A DNA stretch of 64,000 bases from Lachnospiraceae bacterium (GTDB lineage Bacteria > Bacillota > Clostridia > Lachnospirales > Lachnospiraceae): the NCBI GenBank assembly GCA_030523275.1, contig JAUNIX010000016.1, positions 1-64,000 of the forward strand, given 5' to 3'. Shown here in pieces: positions 1-8,079 of this stretch. The notes below the pieces were generated by a model. The model had not been told where the DNA came from. It was given only the letters and a program-made list of their open reading frames with translations, and made no database searches. Position 1 is the stretch's first letter, and the number at the start of each line of letters is the position of its first letter. Made by a program: the position numbers and the translations under genes.

Positions 1-188
1 GCAATCCATAACTGTCTGAACTGACGTTTTCTCTGTTTTCTTCCTGCATAAGAACTTGTTAATGCTCTCATAACAGACTGTTTTGCAACTCTATACTGTT
101 TAGATCTAGCACCTCTATAACCTTTTGCTAGTTTTAATACTCTATTATGTTTTTTCTTTGCGTTCATTCCGCCTTTAACTCTTGCCAT
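1..188 (-). CDS. rplT: 50S ribosomal protein L20, 3' end cut by window edge
   Basis: L20 binds 23S rRNA early in large-subunit assembly. In Firmicutes it also represses its own operon through the infC leader. The visible N-terminal 62 residues start [33 protein letters not shown] and continue through the basic [13 protein letters not shown] segment, which is a typical L20 sequence. The ATG at 188-186 follows a GGAGGAA-type ribosome site. The C-terminal half lies beyond base 1. It is the last gene of infC-rpmI-rplT, 30 bases after rpmI. Confidence 0.97.
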   Translation of the reverse strand, partial: MARVKGGMNAKKKHNRVLKLAKGYRGARSKQYRVAKQSVMRALTSSYAGRKQRKRQFRQLWI

Positions 189-218
189 GTCCTATGTTCC
201 TCCTTACAATCAATTCTA

Positions 219-416
219 TTACAGATATGGTAAAATTTTCTTCATTACTTTTTCATTTGTAGCATCTGTCATAGTTGCTTTTCTAAGATTACGTTTTCTC
301 TTAGTTGTTTTCTTGGTTAAGATATGGCTCTTGTAAGCTTTATTTCTTTTTAATTTTCCGCTACCTGTAGTTTTAAATCTCTTTGCAGCAGCTCTTTTTG
401 TTTTTAATTTTGGCAT
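219..416 (-). CDS. rpmI: 50S ribosomal protein L35
   Basis: Small basic large-subunit protein of 65 residues, the normal family length. The sequence begins [20 protein letters not shown], which is the diagnostic L35 start, and has Lys/Arg clusters throughout. It is the middle gene of infC-rpmI-rplT, 37 bases after infC. A clear GGAGGAAAT ribosome site precedes the ATG. It should be controlled by the L20-responsive leader upstream of infC. Confidence 0.97.
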   Translation of the reverse strand: MPKLKTKRAAAKRFKTTGSGKLKRNKAYKSHILTKKTTKRKRNLRKATMTDATNEKVMKKILPYL

Positions 417-453
417 GATATTTCCTCCTTAACTCTATCTGTATCTACTCTTA

Positions 454-960
454 TTATCGTTTTTCACCTAAAAACATGATCATACTTCTTCCTTCGAATT
501 TTGCTGGCTTTTCGATGACTGCACAGTCAGACAACGCCTCTGCAAAACGATCCAGAATCACTTTGCTTGAATTCACATGAGCAAGCTCTCTACCTCTGAA
601 ACGAAGTGTGACTTTTACACGGTCACCTTTCTTTAGGAACTTACGTGCATGATTTACTTTCGTATTTAAATCATTCGTATCAATGTTTGGAGAAAGTCGA
701 ATCTCTTTTACATCAATTGTTCTTTGTTTCTTCTTTGCTTCTTTTTCTCTACGAGCCATATCATATTTGTATTTACCATAGTTGATAATCTTACAAACTG
801 GTGGTTTCGCCTGTGGAGCAACTTTTACTAAATCAAGTTCTGCTTCTCTGGCAAGCTTCATTGCTTCTTTTGCAGACATAATTCCAAGCTGCTTACCGTC
901 ATTTCCAATTACACGGACTTCCCTGTCTCTGATCTGCTCGTTAATCATTAAATCGCTGAT
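454..960 (-). CDS. infC: Translation initiation factor IF-3, probable AUC start
   Basis: IF-3 binds the 30S subunit, prevents subunit joining and proofreads start codons. The protein has the N-domain motif INEQIRDREVRVIG, a basic linker (ARREKEAKKKQR) and the C-domain (VKEIRLSPNIDTNDL). The first ATG at 948-946 lies 21 bases after the only ribosome site, GGAGG at 974-970. The in-frame ATC at 960-958 lies 9 bases after it. Starting there adds I/M-S-D-L, an N-terminus I recall from clostridial IF-3 proteins. Non-standard AUU-type starts are a known feature of infC (E. coli and B. subtilis) and let IF-3 limit its own synthesis. The gene is certain and the AUC start is a strong inference; the ATG-start alternative is 454-948. 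Confidence 0.93.
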   Translation of the reverse strand: MSDLMINEQIRDREVRVIGNDGKQLGIMSAKEAMKLAREAELDLVKVAPQAKPPVCKIINYGKYKYDMARREKEAKKKQRTIDVKEIRLSPNIDTNDLNTKVNHARKFLKKGDRVKVTLRFRGRELAHVNSSKVILDRFAEALSDCAVIEKPAKFEGRSMIMFLGEKR

Positions 961-1117
961 AGTAGTACACCTCCATAAAAAAAGTGGATAGTTATAGACT
1001 ATCCACTGTCAAATTCAAGCATAATGAATGTATCATTTCTTAAATATTAACCCGAGTCACTTATCTGTGCTAAGGTGAGAGTGGATACTCTTCTTTCTTG
1101 TTCACGGTTTTATAACC
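961..1117 (-). ncRNA. L20-type autoregulatory leader with attenuator upstream of infC
   Basis: The infC leader contains a classic intrinsic terminator. A 10-bp stem (983-992 with 998-1007) is followed on the minus strand by seven U (982-976), placed immediately before the infC ribosome site. An upstream leader segment at 1080-1089 repeats the terminator 3' arm almost exactly (AGTATCCACT), so it can pair with the 5' arm as an anti-terminator. In B. subtilis, L20 binding to such a leader favours termination. Position, the ACTCTCACC-like segment and the operon content support an L20 leader. The exact fold was not computed. Confidence 0.82.
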
Positions 1118-1123
1118 TAGTAT

Positions 1124-1152
1124 AAGATACCATAGACTTTTTTATTTGTCAA
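1124..1152 (-). promoter_or_regulatory. Sigma-A type promoter for infC-rpmI-rplT
   Basis: A consensus -35 TTGACA (1152-1147), a 17-base spacer and a -10 TATCTT (1129-1124) lie just upstream of the L20 leader, directly after the end of prfC. Confidence 0.75.
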
Positions 1153-1160
1153 TGGATTTT

Positions 1161-2753
1161 TTAATCTTTATCAAATTCAATCAATTCCAAACCTTCATTT
1201 CGTTCTAATACAAAACGAATACTCCATTCATTTTTAAATAACAGCAATGGATTTCCTTTCATATCGCGTACTTTCTTGACTTCTGAAACTCCTTTTAATT
1301 TATTCATGTCCGTTTCTTTATCTTTGATCCAACGGATTGATTCATATGGCAATGGTTCCAAGCGAATATCACAGCCATATTCATTTTTTAAACGGAATTT
1401 CAAAACATCAAATTGCAATGTTCCGACTACACCAACAATAATTTCCGCATAACCAGCTTCGTGCTCTTGGAAAATCTGGATTGCTCCTTCCTGCGCAATC
1501 TGATTGACGCCTTTTACAAATTGTTTTCTTTTCATTGTATCAAGCTGTACAATCCTTGCAAAATGCTCTGGAGCAAAGGTTGGAATCCCTTCATAAACAA
1601 AACCGTCTTTTCCCAAACATACCGTATCTCCTATTGAGAAAATACCCGGATCAAAGACCCCAATGATATCTCCTGCATAAGCTTCCTCGACAATCTTTCG
1701 ATCCTGAGCCATAATCTGCTGAGGCTGAGATAAACGCATTTTCTTGCCACTTTGCATATGCTTCACTTCCATACCGGCTTCAAATTTACCAGAACAAATT
1801 CTCATAAAGGCAATTCTGTCTCGATGTGCTTTATTCATATTGGCCTGAATTTTAAACACGAAGGCAGAGAAGTTATTCTCAACCGGATCTACAACAGTGC
1901 CATTCGATACACGCGGTAATGGAGAAGTTGTCATTTTCAAGAAATGTTTTAAAAATGTTTCTACACCAAAGTTCGTTAAAGCAGAACCAAAGAATACTGG
2001 TGTTAATTTTCCTTCTCGTACTTCATCAAGATCAAATTCGTGGGCGGCACCATCTAACAATTCAATTTCATCCATTAACTGTTCATATCGATCCTCACCA
2101 ATAATATCCAGAACTTCATCAGACTCAACATCAACACGAGTCGTTTTTGCTTCCTTGGCTCCCCCAGTTGAAATCGCCTCAAAAGTAGAAATCTGTTTGG
2201 CATCGCGTTCATAGACACCTTTAAACTCTTTCCCGGATCCGATTGGCCAGTTGATCGGACAAGTTTCAATTCCTAAAACTTGTTCGATATCATCCAATAA
2301 ATCAAATGTATCATTTGCTTCTCGGTCCATCTTATTAATAAAAGTAAAAATTGGAATATTACGCATTGTACAAACCTTAAATAACTTAATTGTCTGTTTT
2401 TCGACCCCTTTGGAGGCATCGATAACCATAACTGCGGAATCTGCCGCCATCAAAGTCCGATACGTATCTTCTGAGAAATCTTCATGTCCCGGAGTATCCA
2501 AAATATTAATACAAAAATCGTCGTATTCAAACTGTAACACGGAAGAAGTAACAGAAATACCTCTTTGTTTTTCGATTTCCATCCAGTCAGAAACCGCATG
2601 TTTGGAATTTGCTTTTCCTTTTACGGAACCTGCTGTATTAATCGCACCTCCATATAATAAAAACTTTTCCGTCAATGTTGTTTTTCCTGCATCTGGATGC
2701 GATATAATCGCAAATGTTCGACGTTTTTTAATTTCATCTTTTATCTGAGCCAT
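1161..2753 (-). CDS. prfC: Peptide chain release factor 3 (GTPase)
   Basis: RF3 is a translational GTPase that recycles RF1/RF2 from the ribosome after peptide release. At 530 residues it has the normal length. The GTPase motifs are at SHPDAGKTT (18-26), DTPGH (86-90) and NKMD (140-143). RF3-specific sequence follows (SDWMEIEKQRGISVTSS; later FAPEHFARI), then the domain II/III region to the end. The ATG follows GGAGGAACATT. It is monocistronic and transcribed in the same direction as infC. Confidence 0.97.
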   Translation of the reverse strand: MAQIKDEIKKRRTFAIISHPDAGKTTLTEKFLLYGGAINTAGSVKGKANSKHAVSDWMEIEKQRGISVTSSVLQFEYDDFCINILDTPGHEDFSEDTYRTLMAADSAVMVIDASKGVEKQTIKLFKVCTMRNIPIFTFINKMDREANDTFDLLDDIEQVLGIETCPINWPIGSGKEFKGVYERDAKQISTFEAISTGGAKEAKTTRVDVESDEVLDIIGEDRYEQLMDEIELLDGAAHEFDLDEVREGKLTPVFFGSALTNFGVETFLKHFLKMTTSPLPRVSNGTVVDPVENNFSAFVFKIQANMNKAHRDRIAFMRICSGKFEAGMEVKHMQSGKKMRLSQPQQIMAQDRKIVEEAYAGDIIGVFDPGIFSIGDTVCLGKDGFVYEGIPTFAPEHFARIVQLDTMKRKQFVKGVNQIAQEGAIQIFQEHEAGYAEIIVGVVGTLQFDVLKFRLKNEYGCDIRLEPLPYESIRWIKDKETDMNKLKGVSEVKKVRDMKGNPLLLFKNEWSIRFVLERNEGLELIEFDKD

Positions 2754-2959
2754 AATGTTCCTCCATTTATTTTTATTCTAATCCCATCTGATTGAGCTAT
2801 TTTTACTTTGCTTCGGTAAATTGGGGCTGTTCGCGTCTATATACAACAATCTAATTGCCTTTTTGCGTCACTCAATCAAAATAATACCATTTTAAGAACC
2901 TCTACGCAACCAAAGATTTTTTATTCTCATTGATACATGGTATTCTCCTGTCGAATCGA

Positions 2960-2988
2960 TTGCATTTTATCTGGAAAACACTTATAAT
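2960..2988 (+). promoter_or_regulatory. Promoter for the glucosaminidase/epimerase pair
   Basis: TTGCAT (2960-2965), a 17-base spacer and a perfect TATAAT (2983-2988). It lies 60 bases upstream of the start at 3050, on the plus strand and divergent from prfC. The rest of the 295-base gap (2754-3048) holds nothing else recognised. Confidence 0.7.
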
Positions 2989-3048
2989 ATTATAATACGA
3001 AAATAATTTTCAATAGAAAGCAAATATATAGGAGAGGTATCATATATT

Positions 3049-3819
3049 ATGAATCCATTACAAAAAGGGGTAGCCGTGTTTGTCATTTTCATTATGAGTA
3101 TCACACTGTTACAGACACCAATCAATACATATTCAGACACCATCAGTCCAAGAGAAACCACTTTAGATCTATCCGCAGTTCAATCTGATCTTTCTGATAT
3201 ACATTCCGATCTTTCTGATATTCAGGATAAAATCAAAAAAATGGATCCTGATACTCCATCTGTTCCGTCGACAGTGCCAACAAAGGAATCTAATTTAGCT
3301 GCAAAGAAATTAAAAGGGGCATCCCGTGCTGAATTTATCCGTGCCATTGGACCGATTGCACAAAAAGATTACCAAAAAAATGGAGTTCTAGCCTCTGTAA
3401 CGATTGCTCAAGCCATTTTGGAAAGCGGTGGCGGTCAGTCATCTTTGGCTCAAAATGCCAACAATCTATTTGGCATGAAAAAAAATTTATCTGGCAATTC
3501 ATGGTCTGATTCAACCTGGACTGGATCTGTCTATAAAAAAAGAACCGCAGAATACACAAAAAAAGGAAAGAAATATTATATAACTGCATCTTTCCGCAAA
3601 TATAAAGGAATCAGTCAGTCAATCGGTGATCATTCCGCTTACTTGATCGGAGCAAAAAACGGAAAGAAAAAACGTTATGCAGGATTGACAAAAACCAAAA
3701 GCTATGCAAAACAAATTGATATTATTCAAAAGGGTGGTTATGCCACGTCTTCTTCCTATGGAAATAGCTTAAAGAATCTGATCAAAAAATATGACTTAAC
3801 AAAATATGATGTAAAATAA
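3049..3819 (+). CDS. Secreted glucosaminidase (GH73/FlgJ-type autolysin)
   Basis: Predicted exported peptidoglycan hydrolase cleaving N-acetylglucosamine linkages. Residues 6-28 form a hydrophobic signal or anchor segment. Residues 42-64 have a repeated SDLSDIHSDLSDIQ stretch that may form a short coiled coil. A Pro/Ser linker follows. Residues about 90-256 form a glucosaminidase domain with the family signature SVTIAQAILESGGGQSSLA; Glu125 is the likely catalytic acid, followed by ANNLFGMK. The start follows GGAGAGGTATCATATATT. The next gene begins 20 bases downstream, so the two are probably co-transcribed. No wall-binding repeats are present. Confidence 0.88.
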   Translation: MNPLQKGVAVFVIFIMSITLLQTPINTYSDTISPRETTLDLSAVQSDLSDIHSDLSDIQDKIKKMDPDTPSVPSTVPTKESNLAAKKLKGASRAEFIRAIGPIAQKDYQKNGVLASVTIAQAILESGGGQSSLAQNANNLFGMKKNLSGNSWSDSTWTGSVYKKRTAEYTKKGKKYYITASFRKYKGISQSIGDHSAYLIGAKNGKKKRYAGLTKTKSYAKQIDIIQKGGYATSSSYGNSLKNLIKKYDLTKYDVK

Positions 3820-3839
3820 AAAAAGTAAGGAGTAAGAAA

Positions 3840-4715
3840 ATGAAAAATAATATCCAATCTGAACTGTTAACTGTAACTTTGGATTCTGCAGGTGCTGGCA
3901 TTACCTCAATTAAACGTGATGGAATTGAATATTTATGGCAGGCTGATCCAGAATACTGGTCAGGACAAGCACCAGTCATGTTTCCTATCTGCGGATGTTT
4001 AAGAAATGGAAAAGCAACTTTGTTAAATGGCAAAACAGTCGAACTCTCCCGCCATGGATTTGCAAGAAACCGAGATTTTATTGTAAAAAATGTATCTGAA
4101 AATGAAGTTACTTATGAATTAGTGTCTGATGAAGAAACATTAAAAGCATACCCATTCCCATTTATTTTCCAGATGAACTATAAAGTCGAAGATAATCATC
4201 TTTTTATCAACCACATTGTAACCAATACTGGTGATGAGACAATGCCTTATTTTGTTGGTGGTCATCCGGCATTTAACTGTCCTGCAAAAGAGGGAGAGAA
4301 ATTTGAAGATTACGTTGTCGAGATGGAAACCACAGAATATGCAAACTGTCCTACCATCAGCGATTCTGGAGTTTTATTGGATGAAGATCGTACCATAAGA
4401 TTTGACAATACATCTATTTTACCGGCACAGCATGATTTATTTTATCACGATGCCCTTTGCTTAGAATATCCAAAATCAAATTATGCAATCTTAAGACATA
4501 AAGATTCCCAGCATGGCGTTCGTGTTGACTTTGATGCTTTTGATTTCTTCCAAATCTGGAGTAGTGCCAATGACGGCCCATTTATCGCTTTAGAACCATG
4601 GACTGGCACAGCCACCACATCAGCAGAAGATGATATTTTTGAACATAAACGTGGCGTAAAACTTCTAGAACCAGGAAAAACAGAAACGACAACTTATACA
4701 ATTTCTATTATTTAA
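3840..4715 (+). CDS. Aldose 1-epimerase family protein (LacX/GalM-like)
   Basis: Member of the galactose mutarotase superfamily, 291 residues, in the shorter LacX/YihR-like branch. Visible family signatures are RHGFAR (71-76), the second His motif GGHPAFNCP near 140, and a C-terminal LEPWTGTATT segment with the usual acidic residue before it. It probably interconverts sugar anomers in the cytoplasm; no signal peptide is visible. The ribosome site is AAGGAGTAAGAAA. It follows the glucosaminidase gene, which may link it to use of released amino sugars, but the sugar cannot be deduced. Confidence 0.88.
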   Translation: MKNNIQSELLTVTLDSAGAGITSIKRDGIEYLWQADPEYWSGQAPVMFPICGCLRNGKATLLNGKTVELSRHGFARNRDFIVKNVSENEVTYELVSDEETLKAYPFPFIFQMNYKVEDNHLFINHIVTNTGDETMPYFVGGHPAFNCPAKEGEKFEDYVVEMETTEYANCPTISDSGVLLDEDRTIRFDNTSILPAQHDLFYHDALCLEYPKSNYAILRHKDSQHGVRVDFDAFDFFQIWSSANDGPFIALEPWTGTATTSAEDDIFEHKRGVKLLEPGKTETTTYTISII

Positions 4716-4756
4716 CCAAAACCGGATAACATACGCTCTGAAAGTTTCACTGATTC
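4716..4756. repeat. Dispersed repeat element, copy A
   Basis: About 40 bases just after the epimerase stop match 40519-40560 at roughly 30 of 39 positions on the same strand. The shared core is AACCGRAT...ACGCTCTG..AGTTTCA..G.TTCGC. The bases are non-coding. See the dispersed element finding. Confidence 0.55.
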
Positions 4757-4783
4757 GCGTGTGGCGATACATACACATTTAAA

Positions 4784-4820
4784 AAGAAAGAATCTCGCAA
4801 AATGAGATTCTTTCTTTTCT
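4784..4820. terminator. Bidirectional terminator between epimerase and LysR genes
   Basis: A 13-bp stem, AAGAAAGAATCTC paired with GAGATTCTTTCTT (4784-4816), has a short loop and flanking A and T runs. It sits between two convergent genes. Confidence 0.85.
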
Positions 4821-5692
4821 TATATTTCTTTTAAATTCTCTAAAATATGTTCCCTCATGCTGTTGACTGCTGGTGAAACAATGACTTCCTTTTTCGTACA
4901 AATGCCGATCACACGATATTCCGGAGGCTCAATCGGATAAATATCAACATCACTACGCATCGTTTTCATTAGCAATGAGGGCATAATGCAGACACCGAGT
5001 CCACTTTCTACCATTGCAATCGTCGATTGATCATCTACCACATGACAATTTGACTGAACCTCAACATCATATTTTTTTAACAGATTTTGAATATCAGCAT
5101 CCGTACTTTCTCGCTGAGATACAAAACCTTTTCCTCTCAGTTCTTCTACACGTACATAATCTTTGGAACCGATATCCGTTCCTTTTGGCATGACAGATAC
5201 TAAACGATCTTTAAATAACGGGATAATCGGTAATCCTTCTGAACTAGAAATAGACAAAAATCCCATATCAACTGTTCCATTTTTAATCCATCGACGTACA
5301 TCATCATAGGTTCCCTGATAAACTTCAATTTCAATTGCCGGATGTAATTTCCGAAAAGATTTGATCAACTGCGGCATCAACGTCGTACAAATACTATTAA
5401 ATGCTCCAATCTTTACCGTTCCTTTTTCTAATCCATTCATTTGGGCAATTGCTTCCTGTAAAGAGTCTTCACTTTGTAACACATTATAAATATACGGTCT
5501 CAAACTTTCACCATAACCGGTAAGTTGCACCCCCTGTTTACTGCGTACAAACAACGGAAAACCTAATTCTTTTTCCATCGAAGAGATTGTATGGCTGATT
5601 GCTGACGGAGTCAGATTTAGAGATTCTGCTGCCTTTTGAAAACTTCTCTCTTTTACAACTGCATCAAACACCTGATATGCCAGTATCGTCAT
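4820..5692 (-). CDS. LysR-family transcriptional regulator
   Basis: DNA-binding regulator with an N-terminal winged helix (about residues 1-60: QKAAESLNLTPSAISHTISSMEKELGFPLFVR) and a periplasmic-binding-like effector domain (about 90-290: TVKIGAFNSICTTLMPQLI onward). The start at 5692 follows GGAAGGAG with a 7-base spacer and gives MTILAYQVFDAV, the usual LysR N-terminus. An in-frame upstream start at 5749 would lie inside the thrS terminator hairpin. No adjacent divergent target gene is present, so the regulated pathway is unknown. It may be read partly from thrS. Confidence 0.9.
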   Translation of the reverse strand: MTILAYQVFDAVVKERSFQKAAESLNLTPSAISHTISSMEKELGFPLFVRSKQGVQLTGYGESLRPYIYNVLQSEDSLQEAIAQMNGLEKGTVKIGAFNSICTTLMPQLIKSFRKLHPAIEIEVYQGTYDDVRRWIKNGTVDMGFLSISSSEGLPIIPLFKDRLVSVMPKGTDIGSKDYVRVEELRGKGFVSQRESTDADIQNLLKKYDVEVQSNCHVVDDQSTIAMVESGLGVCIMPSLLMKTMRSDVDIYPIEPPEYRVIGICTKKEVIVSPAVNSMREHILENLKEI

Positions 5693-5712
5693 AAAATAAC
5701 TCCTTCCCATGC

Positions 5713-5742
5713 AAAAACAGCACCTGCTAAAATACAGGTGCC
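5713..5742 (-). terminator. thrS terminator
   Basis: On the minus strand, GCACCTG pairs with CAGGTGC (5741-5720), followed by a U-rich tract (5717-5713). It lies 15 bases after the thrS stop and directly before the LysR ribosome site. Confidence 0.8.
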
Positions 5743-5756
5743 ATTTCATAAATCGA

Positions 5757-7715
5757 TTACTCTTCTACTTCAATCTTACGAATTTCTTTTGTGCGGATTT
5801 CTCTACAAATATCGTTAATAAATACCTGTAAATCTTTCATTCCTTCATCACCGGCAAAACGGCTTCTCACGGATACTTGTCCAGCTTCTTCTTCTTTCGC
5901 ACCAACAACTAGCATATATGGAATTCTATTCAATCTTGCATCACGAATCTTATAACCGATTTTCTCAGAACGTTTATCTGTTGTTGCAAGAACACCATTT
6001 GCTTTTAATTCTTTTTCCACTTTTTGCGCATAATCAATATATTTTTCAGAAATAGGAAGAATACGAACCTGTTCTGGGCATAACCATGTTGGGAATTTAC
6101 CCTCATATTTTTCAATTAACCATGCAAGTGTTCTTTCATAGCATCCCATACTGGTTCTATGGATAATGTAAGGACGCACTTTATCACCATTTTCATCAAT
6201 GTAATACATATCAAATTGTTCTGCCAATAATGCATCCCATTGAATTGTAATCATCGTGTCTTCTTTTCCATATACGTTTTTGGCATTGATATCAACCTTT
6301 GGTCCATAGAAAGCAGCTTCTCCTACATCCTCTGTAAACTCGATTCCAAGTTCAATTAAAATCTGACGGATACTTTCTTCTGTCTGATCCCAAACTTCCG
6401 GTTCACCAATGTATTTTTCCTTATTGTCTGGATCCCATTTCGAAAGATGATAAGTAACATCCTCTTCTACACCAAGCACTGTTAAACAATGTTTTGCCAG
6501 TGCAAGACACTGTTTGAATTCTTCTACCATCTGGTCTGGACGAACAATTAAATGTCCCTCGGAAATCGTAAACTGACGTACACGAGTCAAACCATGCATT
6601 TCTCCAGAATCTTCATTTCTAAATAATGTAGAAGTTTCTCCATAACGGATTGGAAGATCTCGGTAAGAATGTTGAGTATTCTTATAGCAATAATACTGGA
6701 ATGGACATGTCATCGGGCGAAGTGCCATTACTTCTTTACCAGTACCTTCTTCTCCCATAATGAACATACCATCTGTATAGTGATCCCAATGTCCGGAAAT
6801 CTTATATAAATCAGATTTCGCCATCAATGGAGTTTTCGTTCTCACATAACCCCATTCATTATCTTCCAAATCTTCAATCCAGCGCTGCATTGTCTGAATC
6901 ATTTTTGCTCCCTTTGGAAGCAACAATGGAAGTCCCTGACCAATGACGTCAACCGTTGTAAACAATTCCATCTCACGACCTAATTTATTGTGATCACGAT
7001 TTTTGATGTTTTCCAAATATTCCAAACGTTCATTTAAGTCTGCTTTCTTTGTATAAGCGGTACCATAAATACGTGTCAGCATCTTATTCTTTTCACTTCC
7101 ACGCCAGTAAGCTCCAGAAGCAGAAGTTAATTTAAACGCTTTGATTGCTTTTGTACTCATTAGATGAGGTCCGGCACACAAGTCTGTAAATTCTCCCTGT
7201 TTATAGAAAGAAATGGTTGCATCTTCTGGAAGATCTTCAATCAACTCTACTTTGTAAGGTTCTTCTCTTTCCTCCATCAGTTTGATTGCTTCTTCTCTTG
7301 GCAGAGTAAAACATTCAATTTTATGATTTTCTTTGATCACTTTTTTCATTTCTTTTTCGATTTTGTCCAAATCTTCTCTATTTAAAGAAGGCATATCAAA
7401 ATCATAATAAAATCCATTTTCAATGGATGGTCCAATTGCACATTTTGCATCCGGATATAAACGTTTTACTGCCTGAGCAAGTACATGAGATGCTGTATGG
7501 CGATACGCATCTTTTCCTTTATCACTGTTGTCAAATGTCAAAATATTTAATTCACAGTCTTTGTCGATCACAGTTCTTAAATCAACAACTTTTCCATCTA
7601 CTTCACCGGCACATGCCATTCTGCCAAGACCAGCACTGATATCTGTTGCAATCTCTAACACAGACATTGCAGATTCATATTCTTTTTGTGATCCATCTTT
7701 TAATGTAATAATCAT
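5757..7715 (-). CDS. thrS: Threonine-tRNA ligase
   Basis: Class II synthetase charging tRNA-Thr, 652 residues. It has an N-terminal TGS domain (1-62: MIITLKDGSQKEYESAMSV), an editing-domain motif HTASHVLAQAV, and YYDFDMPSLNREDL. The catalytic core includes the zinc cysteine in RPMTCPFQYY and HRTSMGCYERT. The anticodon domain is CPEQVRILPISEKY. The start at 7715 has AGGAGAG seven bases upstream; an in-frame start at 7769 would overlap the T-box terminator. Expression should rise when uncharged tRNA-Thr binds the leader. Confidence 0.97.
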   Translation of the reverse strand: MIITLKDGSQKEYESAMSVLEIATDISAGLGRMACAGEVDGKVVDLRTVIDKDCELNILTFDNSDKGKDAYRHTASHVLAQAVKRLYPDAKCAIGPSIENGFYYDFDMPSLNREDLDKIEKEMKKVIKENHKIECFTLPREEAIKLMEEREEPYKVELIEDLPEDATISFYKQGEFTDLCAGPHLMSTKAIKAFKLTSASGAYWRGSEKNKMLTRIYGTAYTKKADLNERLEYLENIKNRDHNKLGREMELFTTVDVIGQGLPLLLPKGAKMIQTMQRWIEDLEDNEWGYVRTKTPLMAKSDLYKISGHWDHYTDGMFIMGEEGTGKEVMALRPMTCPFQYYCYKNTQHSYRDLPIRYGETSTLFRNEDSGEMHGLTRVRQFTISEGHLIVRPDQMVEEFKQCLALAKHCLTVLGVEEDVTYHLSKWDPDNKEKYIGEPEVWDQTEESIRQILIELGIEFTEDVGEAAFYGPKVDINAKNVYGKEDTMITIQWDALLAEQFDMYYIDENGDKVRPYIIHRTSMGCYERTLAWLIEKYEGKFPTWLCPEQVRILPISEKYIDYAQKVEKELKANGVLATTDKRSEKIGYKIRDARLNRIPYMLVVGAKEEEAGQVSVRSRFAGDEGMKDLQVFINDICREIRTKEIRKIEVEE

Positions 7716-7740
7716 CTTTGTTCTCTCCTTCGCATAAAAT

Positions 7741-7998
7741 AAAAAACACCCCTTATGACAAATTATCATAAGGGGCGAGTCATATCAATCAACCCGCGGT
7801 TCCACCCTGATTGTTTCAGAAGATGTTTGCACATCGTAAAACCACTTCATTTGACGATAACGGTGTCAGCCGGGCTTTTTTAGAGCCACTCCGAGGTAGT
7901 TTTCCGTAAAATTTCACTAGGAGGCGCTTCCAGCCCATGACGCCTGTTCTCTGGTAGTTTCCTTAAACGTACTCGTCTCATCAACGTATTTAAAATAT
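7741..7998 (-). promoter_or_regulatory. T-box leader for thrS
   Basis: The leader contains the hallmark T-box sequence AGGGTGGAACCGCGGG (7808-7793). It is followed by an intrinsic terminator: CCCCTTATGA paired with TCATAAGGGG, then a U run ending at 7741. The upstream stem I region includes an AGTA-type loop motif (GAGTACG) and AGAGAACAGG. A specifier candidate GGAAAACTACC offers ACT or ACC, both threonine codons. The T-box identity is sequence-evident. The exact specifier is inferred from position only. Confidence 0.93.
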
Positions 7999-8004
7999 AG
8001 ACTT

Positions 8005-8032
8005 ATTATAACATTCTAAACATAGTTGTCAA
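8005..8032 (-). promoter_or_regulatory. Promoter for thrS
   Basis: Perfect TTGACA (8032-8027) and perfect TATAAT (8010-8005) with a 16-base spacer. They are placed so that transcription begins at the T-box stem I. Confidence 0.85.
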
Positions 8033-8079
8033 CATTTAATATTTGAAAAAGTCTCTCTATTCAAAGACAGATTTATTTA

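Noticed and set aside
5693..5749. Upstream start for the LysR gene
   Set aside because: It would begin within the thrS terminator stem. The start at 5692 has a well-spaced ribosome site and the normal LysR N-terminus.
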